A DNA stretch of 64,000 nucleotides, from contig NZ_BMNK01000014.1 in NCBI RefSeq assembly GCF_014646515.1, positions 190,298 to 254,297 on the forward strand. Reading direction: 5' to 3'. Of the stretch, positions 33,815-42,355 are shown one piece after another. Source of the stretch: Nonomuraea glycinis. Its GTDB lineage: Bacteria > Actinomycetota > Actinomycetes > Streptosporangiales > Streptosporangiaceae. The translations under genes and the position numbers were made by a program. Below the pieces are notes generated by a model, which saw only the letters and a program-made list of their open reading frames with translations, ran no database searches and was not told the DNA's origin. The first letter of the stretch is position 1; every line of letters starts with the position of its first letter.

Positions 33815-35830
33815 CTATGTCATTGCCGTCAGAACGTACGCCTCCACGGGCTCTTCCTTGCCCTTGAGGCTGAGCTTCCCCAGCGGCTGCACCGTCGCAC
33901 GGCCGCCGAGCTGCTTGTGCGTGGTCGCGCCGATCACCACGGTGCCGGGCTCGGCCAGGCTCTGCAACCTGGCGGCCACGTTCACGCAGTCGCCCATCGC
34001 GTTGAACCCGCGCAGCCGGGGGCTGCCGATGTTGCCCACCAGCGCCGGCCCGGTGTTGACCCCGACCCGGAACGTCGGCCACTCGACGTCCCCCTGCGTC
34101 CAGGCGGCCTCCTCCGCCACCTCGGCGGCCGCCTGCTGCATCGCCAGCGCCGCCCGGCACGCCGCCGCGGCGTGGTCGCCCTGGGTGGCGGGGGCGTTGA
34201 ACAGGGCCAGCAGGGCGTCTCCGACGAACTGCACGATCGTGCCGCCGTTGTCGAGAATGCAGGGCACCGCGGCCGTGTGGTAGCGGTTGAGCATCTCCAC
34301 GATCTCGCCCGGCGTGACCCGCTCGGAGAACGTGGTGAAGCCCTTGAGGTCGGCGAAGAGCGCGGTCAGCTCCTTGAGCTGGCCGCCGAGCGCCGCCTGC
34401 GTGGGGTCGGCCAGCAGGGCCTGGGCCACGTCGGGCGACATGTACTGCCGGAAGAGCGTGTCGAGCTCCTGGTAGAGGCGGGCGTTCTCCAGCGAGATGG
34501 ACAGCTGGCCGGCCAGGGTGGCGGCCAGGGCCTCGTCCTGACCGGTGCGCCCGAGCGGCACCTCCAGGACCCCGGCCAGGTGGCTCTTGACGGTCAGCGG
34601 GTAGGCGACCAGGTTGTCGCGCCTGATGGGCGTGGTTCCGGTGAACTCGTACTCACGTGAGCCGATCTGCGCCTTGCCCTCCGAGACCAGGCCGATCCGT
34701 ACGTCGCCGTACGCCTGCCGGACGCTCTCCAGCGCGGTCGCCAGCAGCTCGGTCTCCGGCAGGCCGATCCGGGTCTGGGCGCTCACCTCGACCAGCGCGG
34801 CCAGCCGTTCGGACAGCTCCCGCTCCTCCGCCAGCGCCCGGCCGGCCCGGTCGAGCACCGCGGCCTGCCCCTCGTTCAGCCGGAACTTGCCCGACATCCG
34901 GGTCGCGGCCAGCGGCTCGCCCCGCCGCACGTGCTCGACCATCTCCTCCAGGGCCGCGTCGTAGTCGCGCTGGATGCGCCGCACGGTCGCCGACAGCGCC
35001 ACCGAGTCGAACAGCCCCGCGCTCGACCCCTCCCGCCTGAACTGCAGGTAGGCGCTGTAGGCGACGAAGACGAACGCGAACGTCAGCAGGATGTGCCACT
35101 CCCACCACGACAGGTGCCAGTTGAGCTGGGACATCCCGGCGACCATGGACTCGGCCAGCAGCGCGTAGGCGGTGATGAGGCTGATCAGCATGGCCGACGG
35201 CCCCCGCTTGTGCAGCAGGAACATCATCACGCTGGCCGCCAGGTAGAGCGCCAGGCCGGGCAGCGACGCGACCACCAGCCAGTCGACGGGCGCGAGCAGC
35301 GGCGGCCGGCTGAGCGGGGTCAGATCGGGGATCAGCGACGCGACGCCCCAAAGGATCATGAACCCGACCAGCACGCCGCGCACCAGATGCTGCGAGCGCA
35401 GCACCGCCTGCGCGGCCTTCTCACCCAGTGGGAACGCGGAGGCGAACGCGAACATCGACGCGATCGTCAGCCCCACCTGCTGCCCGATGTCGAACCCGAG
35501 CGAGCCGGTGGGCAGGATGACCTTCGGCGTGGCGAGCCCGTGCAGGAAGAAGAACCCGGCGCTGCTCAGGAAGACCATCGACACCAGGAACAGCCTGGCG
35601 TCCTGCCTCCTGCGCGACGCCTCGCTGATCAGCGTGCCGAGCGCCACGTTCAGCCCGGCCACCAGGATGATCATCCAGAAGTGGCTGGAGTTGTGCTCCC
35701 ACATGATGTTCAGCTGCGGCTGGGCCAGCAGCAGCCATAGCCCGAGCAGGGGCAGTCCCAGATGGATGGCCCACACGACCCCGCGCACCGGTTGCGTGGC
35801 AGGGGGCAGGTACGGGCTGGGAGTGGACAA
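33815..35830 (-). CDS. Membrane-bound class III nucleotide cyclase
   Basis: The product has 671 residues from a TTG start (GGCGGAG 7 bases upstream). There are eight predicted membrane helices (about 16-262), a coiled linker (LFDSVALSATVRRIQRDYDAAL), a GAF-like segment (about 340-460) and a cyclase homology domain (485-671). Metal-binding Asp494 (FADLKGFT) and Asp538 (VGDALLALF) and transition-state Asn617/Arg621 (VNVAARL) are present. The purine-selecting pair is Gln534/Asn610 instead of Lys/Asp. M. tuberculosis Rv0386 is reported to have the same Gln-Asn pair and to make cAMP with some cGMP side activity. Co-transcription with the Crp gene supports a cyclic-nucleotide circuit. Confidence 0.9.
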   Translation of the reverse strand: MSTPSPYLPPATQPVRGVVWAIHLGLPLLGLWLLLAQPQLNIMWEHNSSHFWMIILVAGLNVALGTLISEASRRRQDARLFLVSMVFLSSAGFFFLHGLATPKVILPTGSLGFDIGQQVGLTIASMFAFASAFPLGEKAAQAVLRSQHLVRGVLVGFMILWGVASLIPDLTPLSRPPLLAPVDWLVVASLPGLALYLAASVMMFLLHKRGPSAMLISLITAYALLAESMVAGMSQLNWHLSWWEWHILLTFAFVFVAYSAYLQFRREGSSAGLFDSVALSATVRRIQRDYDAALEEMVEHVRRGEPLAATRMSGKFRLNEGQAAVLDRAGRALAEERELSERLAALVEVSAQTRIGLPETELLATALESVRQAYGDVRIGLVSEGKAQIGSREYEFTGTTPIRRDNLVAYPLTVKSHLAGVLEVPLGRTGQDEALAATLAGQLSISLENARLYQELDTLFRQYMSPDVAQALLADPTQAALGGQLKELTALFADLKGFTTFSERVTPGEIVEMLNRYHTAAVPCILDNGGTIVQFVGDALLALFNAPATQGDHAAAACRAALAMQQAAAEVAEEAAWTQGDVEWPTFRVGVNTGPALVGNIGSPRLRGFNAMGDCVNVAARLQSLAEPGTVVIGATTHKQLGGRATVQPLGKLSLKGKEEPVEAYVLTAMT

Positions 35831-36073
35831 GGTGATTCTCCGCCTTCGACGCGCTTGGCATGCGAACGCCCTGATTATCCACCGACTACCGCGCCTGCCA
35901 ATGCGGCTTTTTACGGACAGGGAAATTCCTGACTATGTCAAGTAGCGTCAGCCGCTTAAGTCACGATATGTGTCGTGATGAACACGTTATGTGAACCTTG
36001 TCGTCCGGCAGAACGATTGAAGCGTCAACCTCATTGCTCGACATGAGCACCACTTGTATCTGGAAGGACAACC
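35831..36073. other. Divergent promoter region, cyclase / collagen-like gene
   Basis: No gene is seen in these 243 bases, and AT content is higher than around it. A perfect dyad TCACGA, TATGTG, TCGTGA lies at 35961-35978. Several GTGA half-sites occur (35975-35978 and later), but none forms a canonical Crp site (TGTGA-N6-TCACA). It must hold the promoters for both flanking genes. Confidence 0.45.
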
Positions 36074-36889
36074 GTGGCTATCAAGGTTCGCCGTGGGCGT
36101 GTGCTCACTCTCGCCACCGCTGTGGCGCTGGCCGGCTCGCTCCTCACCGCCGGTGGCGTCGCCACCGCGTCGTCGACCGCGTCGTCGGCGGTGTCGGCCG
36201 GCAAAGCGGTGACCGCCTGCGTGCACAAGAAGTCGCGCTATGTGCGCATTGTCAATACGACCACCAAGTGCAAGGTGACTGAGGTCCGCATGGTCATCGG
36301 TGGCGGGGAGGAGGCGACGCCCAACCTCGCGGCAGGCCCCCGGGGCGAGCAGGGCGCCCAGGGCCCGAAGGGTGACACCGGACCCGCCGGCCCGCAGGGC
36401 AGGTCGGGCAGGCAGGGCATCCAGGGCAAGCAGGGCATCCCCGGCAAGGACGGCGCCCCTGGCAAGGACGGCACGAACGGCACCAACGGCAAGGACGGCG
36501 CGGACGGCAAGAACGGCCTGCCGGGTGCGGACGGCAAGAACGGCCTGCCGGGTGCGGACGGAAAGGACGGTCTGCCGGGCAAGGACGGAAAGCCGGGTCA
36601 GGACGGCAAGCAGGGCGTTCCGGGGCCCAAGGGCGACCCTGGCAAGGACGGCAAGGACGGCAGCGGCGCCACCTACACGACCTACACGAAGAGCAGCAAC
36701 TTCTCGAAGAATGGCGGCTCGGCCTCCTGCAACCCGGGTGACATGATGACCGGCGGCGGTTTCTCGGTCAGCAATGGCGGCCAGGTCATCTCCAGCGCCC
36801 CCTCGGGCGGCTCATCCTGGTCGGTCGGCGTCCAGGGACAGGGCCACACCAGCGGCACCGTCTACGTCGTCTGCCTGAAGAAGGCCTGA
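36074..36889 (+). CDS. Secreted collagen-like repeat protein
   Basis: The product has 271 residues. A Sec signal peptide (RGRVLTLATAVALAGSLLTAGGVATA) is followed by a short head with two Cys (VTACVHKKSRYVR...TTKCKV), then about 36 uninterrupted Gly-X-Y triplets (about residues 88-197, rich in GKD, GLP, GAD and GPK), and a C-terminal globular domain of about 70 residues (SCNPGDMMTGGGFSVS...VYVVCLKKA). Charged GKD triplets are typical of bacterial collagens, which stabilise the triple helix without hydroxyproline. The GTG start has GGAAGGA upstream. It is probably a trimeric extracellular or wall-attached fibre; no sortase motif or anchor is seen. Confidence 0.92.
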   Translation: MAIKVRRGRVLTLATAVALAGSLLTAGGVATASSTASSAVSAGKAVTACVHKKSRYVRIVNTTTKCKVTEVRMVIGGGEEATPNLAAGPRGEQGAQGPKGDTGPAGPQGRSGRQGIQGKQGIPGKDGAPGKDGTNGTNGKDGADGKNGLPGADGKNGLPGADGKDGLPGKDGKPGQDGKQGVPGPKGDPGKDGKDGSGATYTTYTKSSNFSKNGGSASCNPGDMMTGGGFSVSNGGQVISSAPSGGSSWSVGVQGQGHTSGTVYVVCLKKA

Positions 36890-36896
36890 ACGACCA

Positions 36897-36925
36897 AGGG
36901 CCGGTACGGAGTCCGTACCGGCCCT
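36897..36925. terminator. Strong bidirectional terminator hairpin
   Basis: A 14-bp perfect inverted repeat has arms AGGGCCGGTACGGA (36897-36910) and TCCGTACCGGCCCT (36912-36925) around a single G, so the real loop takes up the inner pairs. It lies 7 bases after the collagen-like stop and 12 bases before the convergent purL stop. Confidence 0.85.
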
Positions 36926-36937
36926 AGGTGTTGACGA

Positions 36938-39190
36938 TCAGCCGAACAGCGCCGGCAGCGTGCCCGTGTGGGTCGCGCGCAGCTCCTCGACCGGCACTTC
37001 CAGCACGTCCTCCACCACCAGCGAGGTGCCGCCGGTGACGCCGAGCCCGTAGCAGGGCACCTCGTGCTCGAAGCAGAGCGCGGCGAGCTCGTCGAAGGAC
37101 TCCGGCCGGACCACGACCAGCGCCCTGGACGCCGACTCGCTGAACAGGTCGGTGAACGGCTCGCCGCTCAGCGCCACGGTGGCGCCGACACCGCGCGCCA
37201 GGCAGGACTCCGCCAGCGCGATGGCCAGACCGCCGTCGGACAGGTCGTGCGAGCCCTCCAGCAGGCCGCGCCTGGCCGCTTCGACCAGGACGGCGCCGAG
37301 CGCCTGCTCGGCCACCAGGTTCGCCTGCGGCGGCAGGCCGCCGAGGTGGCCGTGGACGACGTGCGCCCACTCCGAGCCGCCGAACTCCGCGCTCGTCTCG
37401 CCGAGCAGCGCGACCCGCAGCCCTTCGCCGGTGAAGCCGGTCGGCACCCGCTTGGCCACGTCGTCGATCACCCCGAGCACGCCGACGACGGGCGTCGGGT
37501 GGATCGGGGTGGAGCCCGTCTGGTTGTAGAAGGAGACGTTGCCGCCGGTGACCGGCACGCCGAGCGTCCGGCAGGCGTCGGCCAGGCCGCGCACGGCCTC
37601 GGCGAACTGCCACATCACCTCGGGGTCCTCGGGGGAGCCGAAGTTGAGGCAGTTGGTGACGGCCAGCGGCTTGGCCCCGGTCACCGCGACGTTGCGGTAG
37701 GCCTCGGCCAGCGCGAGCTGGGCTCCGGCGTAGGGGTCGAGCTTGGCGTAGCGGCCGTTGCCGTCGGTGGACAGCGCGATGCCCCTGGTGGTCGGCTCGG
37801 CGCCGGCGATCGCCTCGGAGATGCGCAGCATCCCGGCGTCGGCGGGCTGGGCGAGCACGGTGTTGGAGCGCACGTAACGGTCGTACTGACCGGTCACCCA
37901 CTCCTTCGACGCCAGGTTGGGCGAGCCGAGGAGTTGCAGCAGCGTGGCGCGCAGGTCCGCAGGTCGGGCCAGGCCGTCGGGGGTGTCGGAGTTGAGCGCC
38001 ACCTGGCCGGCGGGCTCGTGCAGGGGCCGCTCGTAGACCGGGCCCTCGTCGGCGGCGGTGCCCGGCGGGATGTCGACGATGGTCTCGCCGTTCCAGGTCA
38101 TCACCAGCCTGCCGGTGTCGGTCACCTCACCGATCACGGTGGCGGGGACGTCCCACCGCTCGCAGATCGCCATGAACGCGTCGATGTCGGCGGGCCGTAC
38201 GACGGCCATCATCCGCTCCTGCGACTCGCTCATCAGGATCTCCTCCGGCACCAGGGAGGGATCACGGAGCGGGACCAAGTTGAGGTCGACGTGCATGCCG
38301 CCGGTGCCCTTGGCGGCCAGCTCGGTCGTCGCGCAGGACACCCCGGCCGCGCCCAGGTCCTGGATGCCCACGACCACGTCGGCGGCGTAGAGCTCCAGGC
38401 AGCACTCGATGAGCAGCTTCTCCATGAACGGGTCGCCCACCTGCACGGCGGGCCGCTTGGCATGGGACTCGTCCTCGAAGGTGGCGCTGGCCAGGACGCT
38501 CGCGCCGCCGATGCCGTCAGGGCCGGTGGAGGCGCCGAACAGCACGACCTTGTTGCCGGGGCCGGGCGCGACGGCGAGCTTGATCTGGTCCTTGCGCAGC
38601 AGGCCCACGCAGAGCGCGTTGACCAGCGGGTTGCCGATATAACACGGGTCGAAGACGACCTCGCCGCCGATGTTGGGCAGGCCCAGGCAGTTGCCGTAGT
38701 GGCTGATGCCCTCCACCACGCCGGGCAGCACCCGGCGGGTGTCGTCCTGGTCGGCGCCGCCGAAGCGGAGCGCGTCCATGACCGCGATCGGGCGGGCGCC
38801 CATCGACATGATGTCGCGCACGATCCCGCCGACGCCGGTGGCGGCGCCCTGGTGCGGCTCGACGTAGGACGGGTGGTTGTGCGACTCGATCTTGAACGTG
38901 GCCGCCCAGCCGTCGCCGATGTCCACCACGCCGGCGTTCTCGCCCATGCCCACCAGCAGCGCCTCGGACTTGGGCGCCTTGGTGGCGAACTGCTTCAGAT
39001 GCACCTTGGACGACTTGTAGGAGCAGTGCTCGGACCACATGACGCTGTAGATGGCCAGCTCGGAGCCGGTGGGGCGACGGCCGAGGATCTCGCGGACCCG
39101 GTCGTACTCCTCCCGCTTCATGCCCAGCTCGGCGTAGGGCATCGGCTCGTCGGGCGTGCCCTCGGCCCTGCTGACGGAGTCGGTGCTCAT
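36938..39190 (-). CDS. purL: Phosphoribosylformylglycinamidine synthase, synthetase subunit
   Basis: The 750-residue small-type PurL makes FGAM from FGAR with ATP and ammonia delivered by PurQ, with PurS bridging the complex. Signature segments are YSVMWSEHCSYKSSKVHLK, the metal/ATP region FKIESHNHPSYVEPHQGAATGVGG, IQDLGAAGVSCATTELA and VTGGNVSFYNQT. Its ATG overlaps the purQ stop (ATGA at 39187-39190), giving coupled, equimolar synthesis. Confidence 0.96.
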   Translation of the reverse strand: MSTDSVSRAEGTPDEPMPYAELGMKREEYDRVREILGRRPTGSELAIYSVMWSEHCSYKSSKVHLKQFATKAPKSEALLVGMGENAGVVDIGDGWAATFKIESHNHPSYVEPHQGAATGVGGIVRDIMSMGARPIAVMDALRFGGADQDDTRRVLPGVVEGISHYGNCLGLPNIGGEVVFDPCYIGNPLVNALCVGLLRKDQIKLAVAPGPGNKVVLFGASTGPDGIGGASVLASATFEDESHAKRPAVQVGDPFMEKLLIECCLELYAADVVVGIQDLGAAGVSCATTELAAKGTGGMHVDLNLVPLRDPSLVPEEILMSESQERMMAVVRPADIDAFMAICERWDVPATVIGEVTDTGRLVMTWNGETIVDIPPGTAADEGPVYERPLHEPAGQVALNSDTPDGLARPADLRATLLQLLGSPNLASKEWVTGQYDRYVRSNTVLAQPADAGMLRISEAIAGAEPTTRGIALSTDGNGRYAKLDPYAGAQLALAEAYRNVAVTGAKPLAVTNCLNFGSPEDPEVMWQFAEAVRGLADACRTLGVPVTGGNVSFYNQTGSTPIHPTPVVGVLGVIDDVAKRVPTGFTGEGLRVALLGETSAEFGGSEWAHVVHGHLGGLPPQANLVAEQALGAVLVEAARRGLLEGSHDLSDGGLAIALAESCLARGVGATVALSGEPFTDLFSESASRALVVVRPESFDELAALCFEHEVPCYGLGVTGGTSLVVEDVLEVPVEELRATHTGTLPALFG

Positions 39191-39870
39191 GCGTTCACCA
39201 GCTTCTTGAGAATGGAGGTGAAGAAGCCGAGGCCGTCGGTGCTCGGCGCGCCGACCAGGTCCTCGACGGCGTGCTCCGGGTGCGGCATGAGGCCGACGAC
39301 GTTGCCCGCCTCGTTGCGGATGCCCGCGATGTCGTTCATCGACCCGTTGGGGTTGCCGCCCACGTAGCGCACGACCACCCGCCCGGCGGACTCCAGCTCG
39401 GCCAGCGTCTCGGCGGAGGCGACGTAGCGGCCCTCGCCGTGCTTGACCGGCAGCACGATCTCCTGGCCCGCCTCGAACGCGCCGGTCCAGGCGGTGTCCG
39501 CGGACTCGATCCGGACCCGCTGGTCACGGCAGACATAGTGCAGAGAGGCGTTGCGGGTCAGCGCGCCGGGCAGCAGGTGCGCCTCGCACAGGATCTGGAA
39601 CCCGTTGCACGTGCCCAGCACCGGCAGCCCCGCGCGGGCGGCCGGGATGAGCTCCTCCATCAGCGGCGCGAACCGGGAGATGGCTCCGCACCGCAGATAG
39701 TCGCCGTAGGAGAAGCCGCCGGGCAGAAAGACGGCGTCGACCCCCTTGAGATCGTGATCGGCGTGCCACAGGGGCACGGCCTGCGCACCCACGAGCCCTA
39801 CGGCCCTGGCGGCGTCCTGGTCGTCGAGAGTGCCTGGAAACGTGACTACGCCCACACGGGCAGCGGTCAT
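39187..39870 (-). CDS. purQ: Phosphoribosylformylglycinamidine synthase, glutaminase subunit
   Basis: The 227-residue class I glutamine amidotransferase supplies ammonia to PurL. The nucleophile Cys is in PVLGTCNGFQIL and the His-Glu pair in LMPHPEHAVED. The N-terminal RVGVVTFPGTLDDQDAARAV is typical. It is coupled to purL. In most actinomycetes purS lies immediately upstream; here a gap of 311 bases and an anti-sigma-type gene intervene. Confidence 0.96.
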   Translation of the reverse strand: MTAARVGVVTFPGTLDDQDAARAVGLVGAQAVPLWHADHDLKGVDAVFLPGGFSYGDYLRCGAISRFAPLMEELIPAARAGLPVLGTCNGFQILCEAHLLPGALTRNASLHYVCRDQRVRIESADTAWTGAFEAGQEIVLPVKHGEGRYVASAETLAELESAGRVVVRYVGGNPNGSMNDIAGIRNEAGNVVGLMPHPEHAVEDLVGAPSTDGLGFFTSILKKLVNA

Positions 39871-40181
39871 GACAGTCGTCCCCTTCGAGGAGTTGCGCAG
39901 CCGCCATCCCCGAGGCAGGCGGCGGTCACTTCAGGTTATCGGGTACGTCCCCATGCTCCTCATCAACCTCCCACCGGCAGCGCCCCCACCCCACCGGCAG
40001 CCACTGACCGGCAGCAGGGCAAGCGCACCGGCTACGGACAGAAATGACAGTTGATCATGGACGTTTCTGACATGCCGAGGGGGACAATTCTGATATTCAT
40101 CAGCGGACAGTCCCTGCCTGCTGTCTGAAAGCCCAGGTCAGGAGGTGTTCAGCGGGGTGTTCGACGCCCCGACGCGCAACC
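39871..40181. other. Gene-free gap upstream of purQ
   Basis: No gene is seen in these 311 bases. It contains three CACCGGCAG or GACCGGCAG copies (about 39973-40017) and a CAGAAA/TTTCTG inverted pair flanking a GATC-containing stretch (about 40039-40069). The region is AT-richer than its surroundings around 40030-40110 and probably holds a promoter for purQL independent of purS. Confidence 0.4.
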
Positions 40182-40619
40182 TCAGACGGCGGCGAGCTCG
40201 CGGGCGTGGTCGTCGGCCGCGTCGTCCCAGGCGAGCTGCTTGCGCATGTGCACCGTGGTGCCACGGCCGGGGGTGATGCCGAAGGAGATCTCGTCGACCA
40301 CCGAGCGCATGATCAGCAGACCACGGCCGTTCTCGGTGTCGGCGGGGGGAAAGTGCAGCGGCATCGACGGCAGACCGTCCCCGCTGTCGGCCACGCGCAC
40401 ATCGCAGCGGCCGTAACCGATCGACGCCGTCACTTCGTAGCGGTTGGCGGGACCGCCGTGCCGCACCGCGTTGGAGCACGCCTCGGAGACCGCGAGCAGC
40501 ATGTCGGCGATGCACGACTCACTCACATGCAACGAGCGCATCGCGTCGCCGAGCACTCGCCTGACCATCGGGATGCCTATGGCGTCCCGAGGCAGTGCCA
40601 ACGAGAACTCAATGTCCAC
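40182..40619 (-). CDS. Anti-sigma-factor-type histidine-kinase-like ATPase (RsbW/SpoIIAB-like)
   Basis: This 145-residue single-domain GHKL ATPase has an N-box MLLAVSEACSNAVRHGG, G1 VRVADSGDGLP and G2 ENGRGLLIMRSVVDEI, followed by GITPGRGTTVHM. Such proteins in actinomycetes are mostly partner-switching anti-sigma kinases that hold SigB/SigF-type factors or phosphorylate STAS antagonists. No sigma or STAS gene is adjacent. The GTG start has GGAGGAG 7 bases upstream. It lies between purS and purQ, on the same strand as both. Confidence 0.9.
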   Translation of the reverse strand: MDIEFSLALPRDAIGIPMVRRVLGDAMRSLHVSESCIADMLLAVSEACSNAVRHGGPANRYEVTASIGYGRCDVRVADSGDGLPSMPLHFPPADTENGRGLLIMRSVVDEISFGITPGRGTTVHMRKQLAWDDAADDHARELAAV

Positions 40620-40765
40620 CGGACTCCTCCGGGCTCCGGAATGTTACCTGGAGTAAGTTTCCCCGTGAAATCGGGGCTAACCGCAAAATCACGCTGTTGT
40701 TATTTAGTGTTGGCCGGCCCGTGGCATTGCGGCACGCCAGAACCCCCGCTTAAGCCCGCGAGCGG

Positions 40766-40783
40766 CATTTGAGGTATCAAATG
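40766..40783. promoter_or_regulatory. CATTTGA / TCAAATG palindrome downstream of purS
   Basis: CATTTGA (40766-40772) and TCAAATG (40777-40783) form a perfect 7-bp dyad with a GGTA spacer, 7 bases past the purS stop and about 150 bases before the anti-sigma-type gene. With an AT-rich stem and no T-run it looks more like an operator for the downstream gene than a terminator. Confidence 0.5.
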
Positions 40784-40790
40784 TGGCGTT

Positions 40791-41036
40791 TTACCCCTCA
40801 ACACGCAGCGTGAAGTCCTCGATCACGGTGTTGGCCAGCAGGGTCTCGGCCATCTTTCGGACGTCCGCAAGTGCCGCCTCGTCGGCCGGACCGTCGAGCT
40901 CCACCTCGAACCGCTTGCCCTGCCGTACGGCTGACACGCCGGAGAACCCCAGCCGGGGCAGCGCACGGGCGATCGCCTGGCCCTGCGGGTCGAGAATCTC
41001 GGGCTTCAGCATGACGTCTACGATGACGCGCGCCAC
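40791..41036 (-). CDS. purS: Phosphoribosylformylglycinamidine synthase, PurS subunit
   Basis: The 81-residue product (MARVIVDVMLKPEILDPQGQ...VSAVRQGKRFEVELDG...TLLANTVIEDFTLRV) matches PurS, the small subunit that joins PurL and PurQ in the three-part FGAM synthase. It is on the same strand as purQ and purL but separated from them by about 920 bases that contain the anti-sigma-type gene and a palindrome. Confidence 0.95.
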   Translation of the reverse strand: MARVIVDVMLKPEILDPQGQAIARALPRLGFSGVSAVRQGKRFEVELDGPADEAALADVRKMAETLLANTVIEDFTLRVEG

Positions 41037-41263
41037 TGCGTTCCTCCAGGGTAAGGCGGGATTGGCAAAGGACAGCCTACCCGCGCGTGTGGCAGCGGGT
41101 ACAACGGGAACGGGGAGGAGATGGGGCTTGCGCGAAGGGCTGTGACGTCTGCCACCATGTCCCCAAGCGCGGACGAACCACCATCACATGGTCCGGACGC
41201 TCACCAGGCCGGACGTAGGTGGCGACCCCACCAAGACCGGCCCCGACCGCACAGGAGCGGCAC

Positions 41264-42355
41264 GTGACAGTCGACGCCTCTCGTGGTGCCGAAGCACCCC
41301 CCGAGCTCGTTCAACTCCTCACCCCCGAAGGCGAGCGGGTCGAGCACCCCGACTACGACATCGACCTGACTCCGGAGGAGGTCAGATCCCTCTACCGGGA
41401 CCTGGTTCTCGTACGGCGCATCGACCTTGAGGCCGTGGCCCTGCAACGGCAGGGCGAGCTCGGCATCTGGGCCTCCCTCCTCGGTCAGGAAGCCGCCCAG
41501 ATCGGCTCCGGCAGAGCCCTGACCGACACCGACATGGCCTTCCCCACCTACCGTGAGCACGGCGTGGCCTGGTGCCGCGACGTCGACCCGGTGAAGCTCC
41601 TCGGCCTGTTCCGCGGCGTCAACCACGGCGGCTGGGACCCCAAGGAGCACAACTTCCACCTCTACACGATCGTCATCGGCAGCCAGACGCTGCACGCCGT
41701 CGGCTACGCCATGGGCATCCAGCGCGACGACGCCACCGCGGCGACCATCGCCTACTTCGGCGACGGCGCCACCTCCCAGGGCGACGTGAACGAGTCGTTC
41801 ATCTGGGCCAGCGTCTTCAACGCGCCGATCGTGTTCTTCTGCCAGAACAACCAGTGGGCCATCTCCGAGCCGCTGGAGAAGCAGACCCGCATCCCCCTCT
41901 ACCGCCGGGCCTCCGGCTTCGGCTTCCCCGGCATCAGGGTCGACGGCAACGACGTCTTCGCCTGCCTGGCCGTCACCCGCCAGGCGCTGAAGAACGCCCG
42001 CGAAGGCCAGGGCCCCACGCTCATCGAGGCGTTCACGTACCGGATGGGCGCCCACACCACCACCGACGACCCCACCCGCTACCGCGTGGCCAGCGAGCTG
42101 GAGGCGTGGAAGCTCAAGGACCCGATCGAGCGCGTCAAGGCCTACCTGTTCAAGAACGAGCTGGCCGACCAGGAGTTCTTCGACTCCGTGGACGCCGAGG
42201 CCGAAGGGCTCGGCGCCGACCTGCGCAGCCGTTGCCTGGCCATGCCCGACCCCGGGCCGCTCGACATCTTCGACCACGTCTACGCCGAGCCGCACGCGCT
42301 GATGGACGAGGAACGCGCCCAGTACGCCGCCTACCTGGAGGGGTTCGAGAGATGA
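41264..42355 (+). CDS. bkdA: 2-oxoacid dehydrogenase E1 component, alpha subunit
   Basis: The product has 363 residues from the GTG at 41264 (AGGAG 5 bases upstream). It is a thiamine-diphosphate enzyme with the binding motif AYFGDGATSQGDVNES...FCQNNQWAIS and the phosphorylation-loop region YRMGAHTTTDDPTRYR. Heterotetrameric E1 of this type acts on branched-chain 2-oxoacids or pyruvate; the bkd name is preferred because vdh lies in the same region, but pdhA is possible. Upstream (41154-41192) an ACCATGT/ACATGGT repeat with a 25-base spacer may be an operator. Its stop overlaps the E1 beta ATG. Confidence 0.85.
   Translation: MTVDASRGAEAPPELVQLLTPEGERVEHPDYDIDLTPEEVRSLYRDLVLVRRIDLEAVALQRQGELGIWASLLGQEAAQIGSGRALTDTDMAFPTYREHGVAWCRDVDPVKLLGLFRGVNHGGWDPKEHNFHLYTIVIGSQTLHAVGYAMGIQRDDATAATIAYFGDGATSQGDVNESFIWASVFNAPIVFFCQNNQWAISEPLEKQTRIPLYRRASGFGFPGIRVDGNDVFACLAVTRQALKNAREGQGPTLIEAFTYRMGAHTTTDDPTRYRVASELEAWKLKDPIERVKAYLFKNELADQEFFDSVDAEAEGLGADLRSRCLAMPDPGPLDIFDHVYAEPHALMDEERAQYAAYLEGFER

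Noticed and set aside
35961..35978. Crp binding site for the adjacent Crp/cyclase pair
   Set aside because: The dyad is TCACGA...TCGTGA, the reverse of TGTGA-N6-TCACA half-site orientation, so it is listed only as a dyad.
36968..39367. A 799-codon plus-strand frame opposite purL
   Set aside because: purL is unmistakable on the other strand; the plus-strand translation is low-complexity and has no start context.
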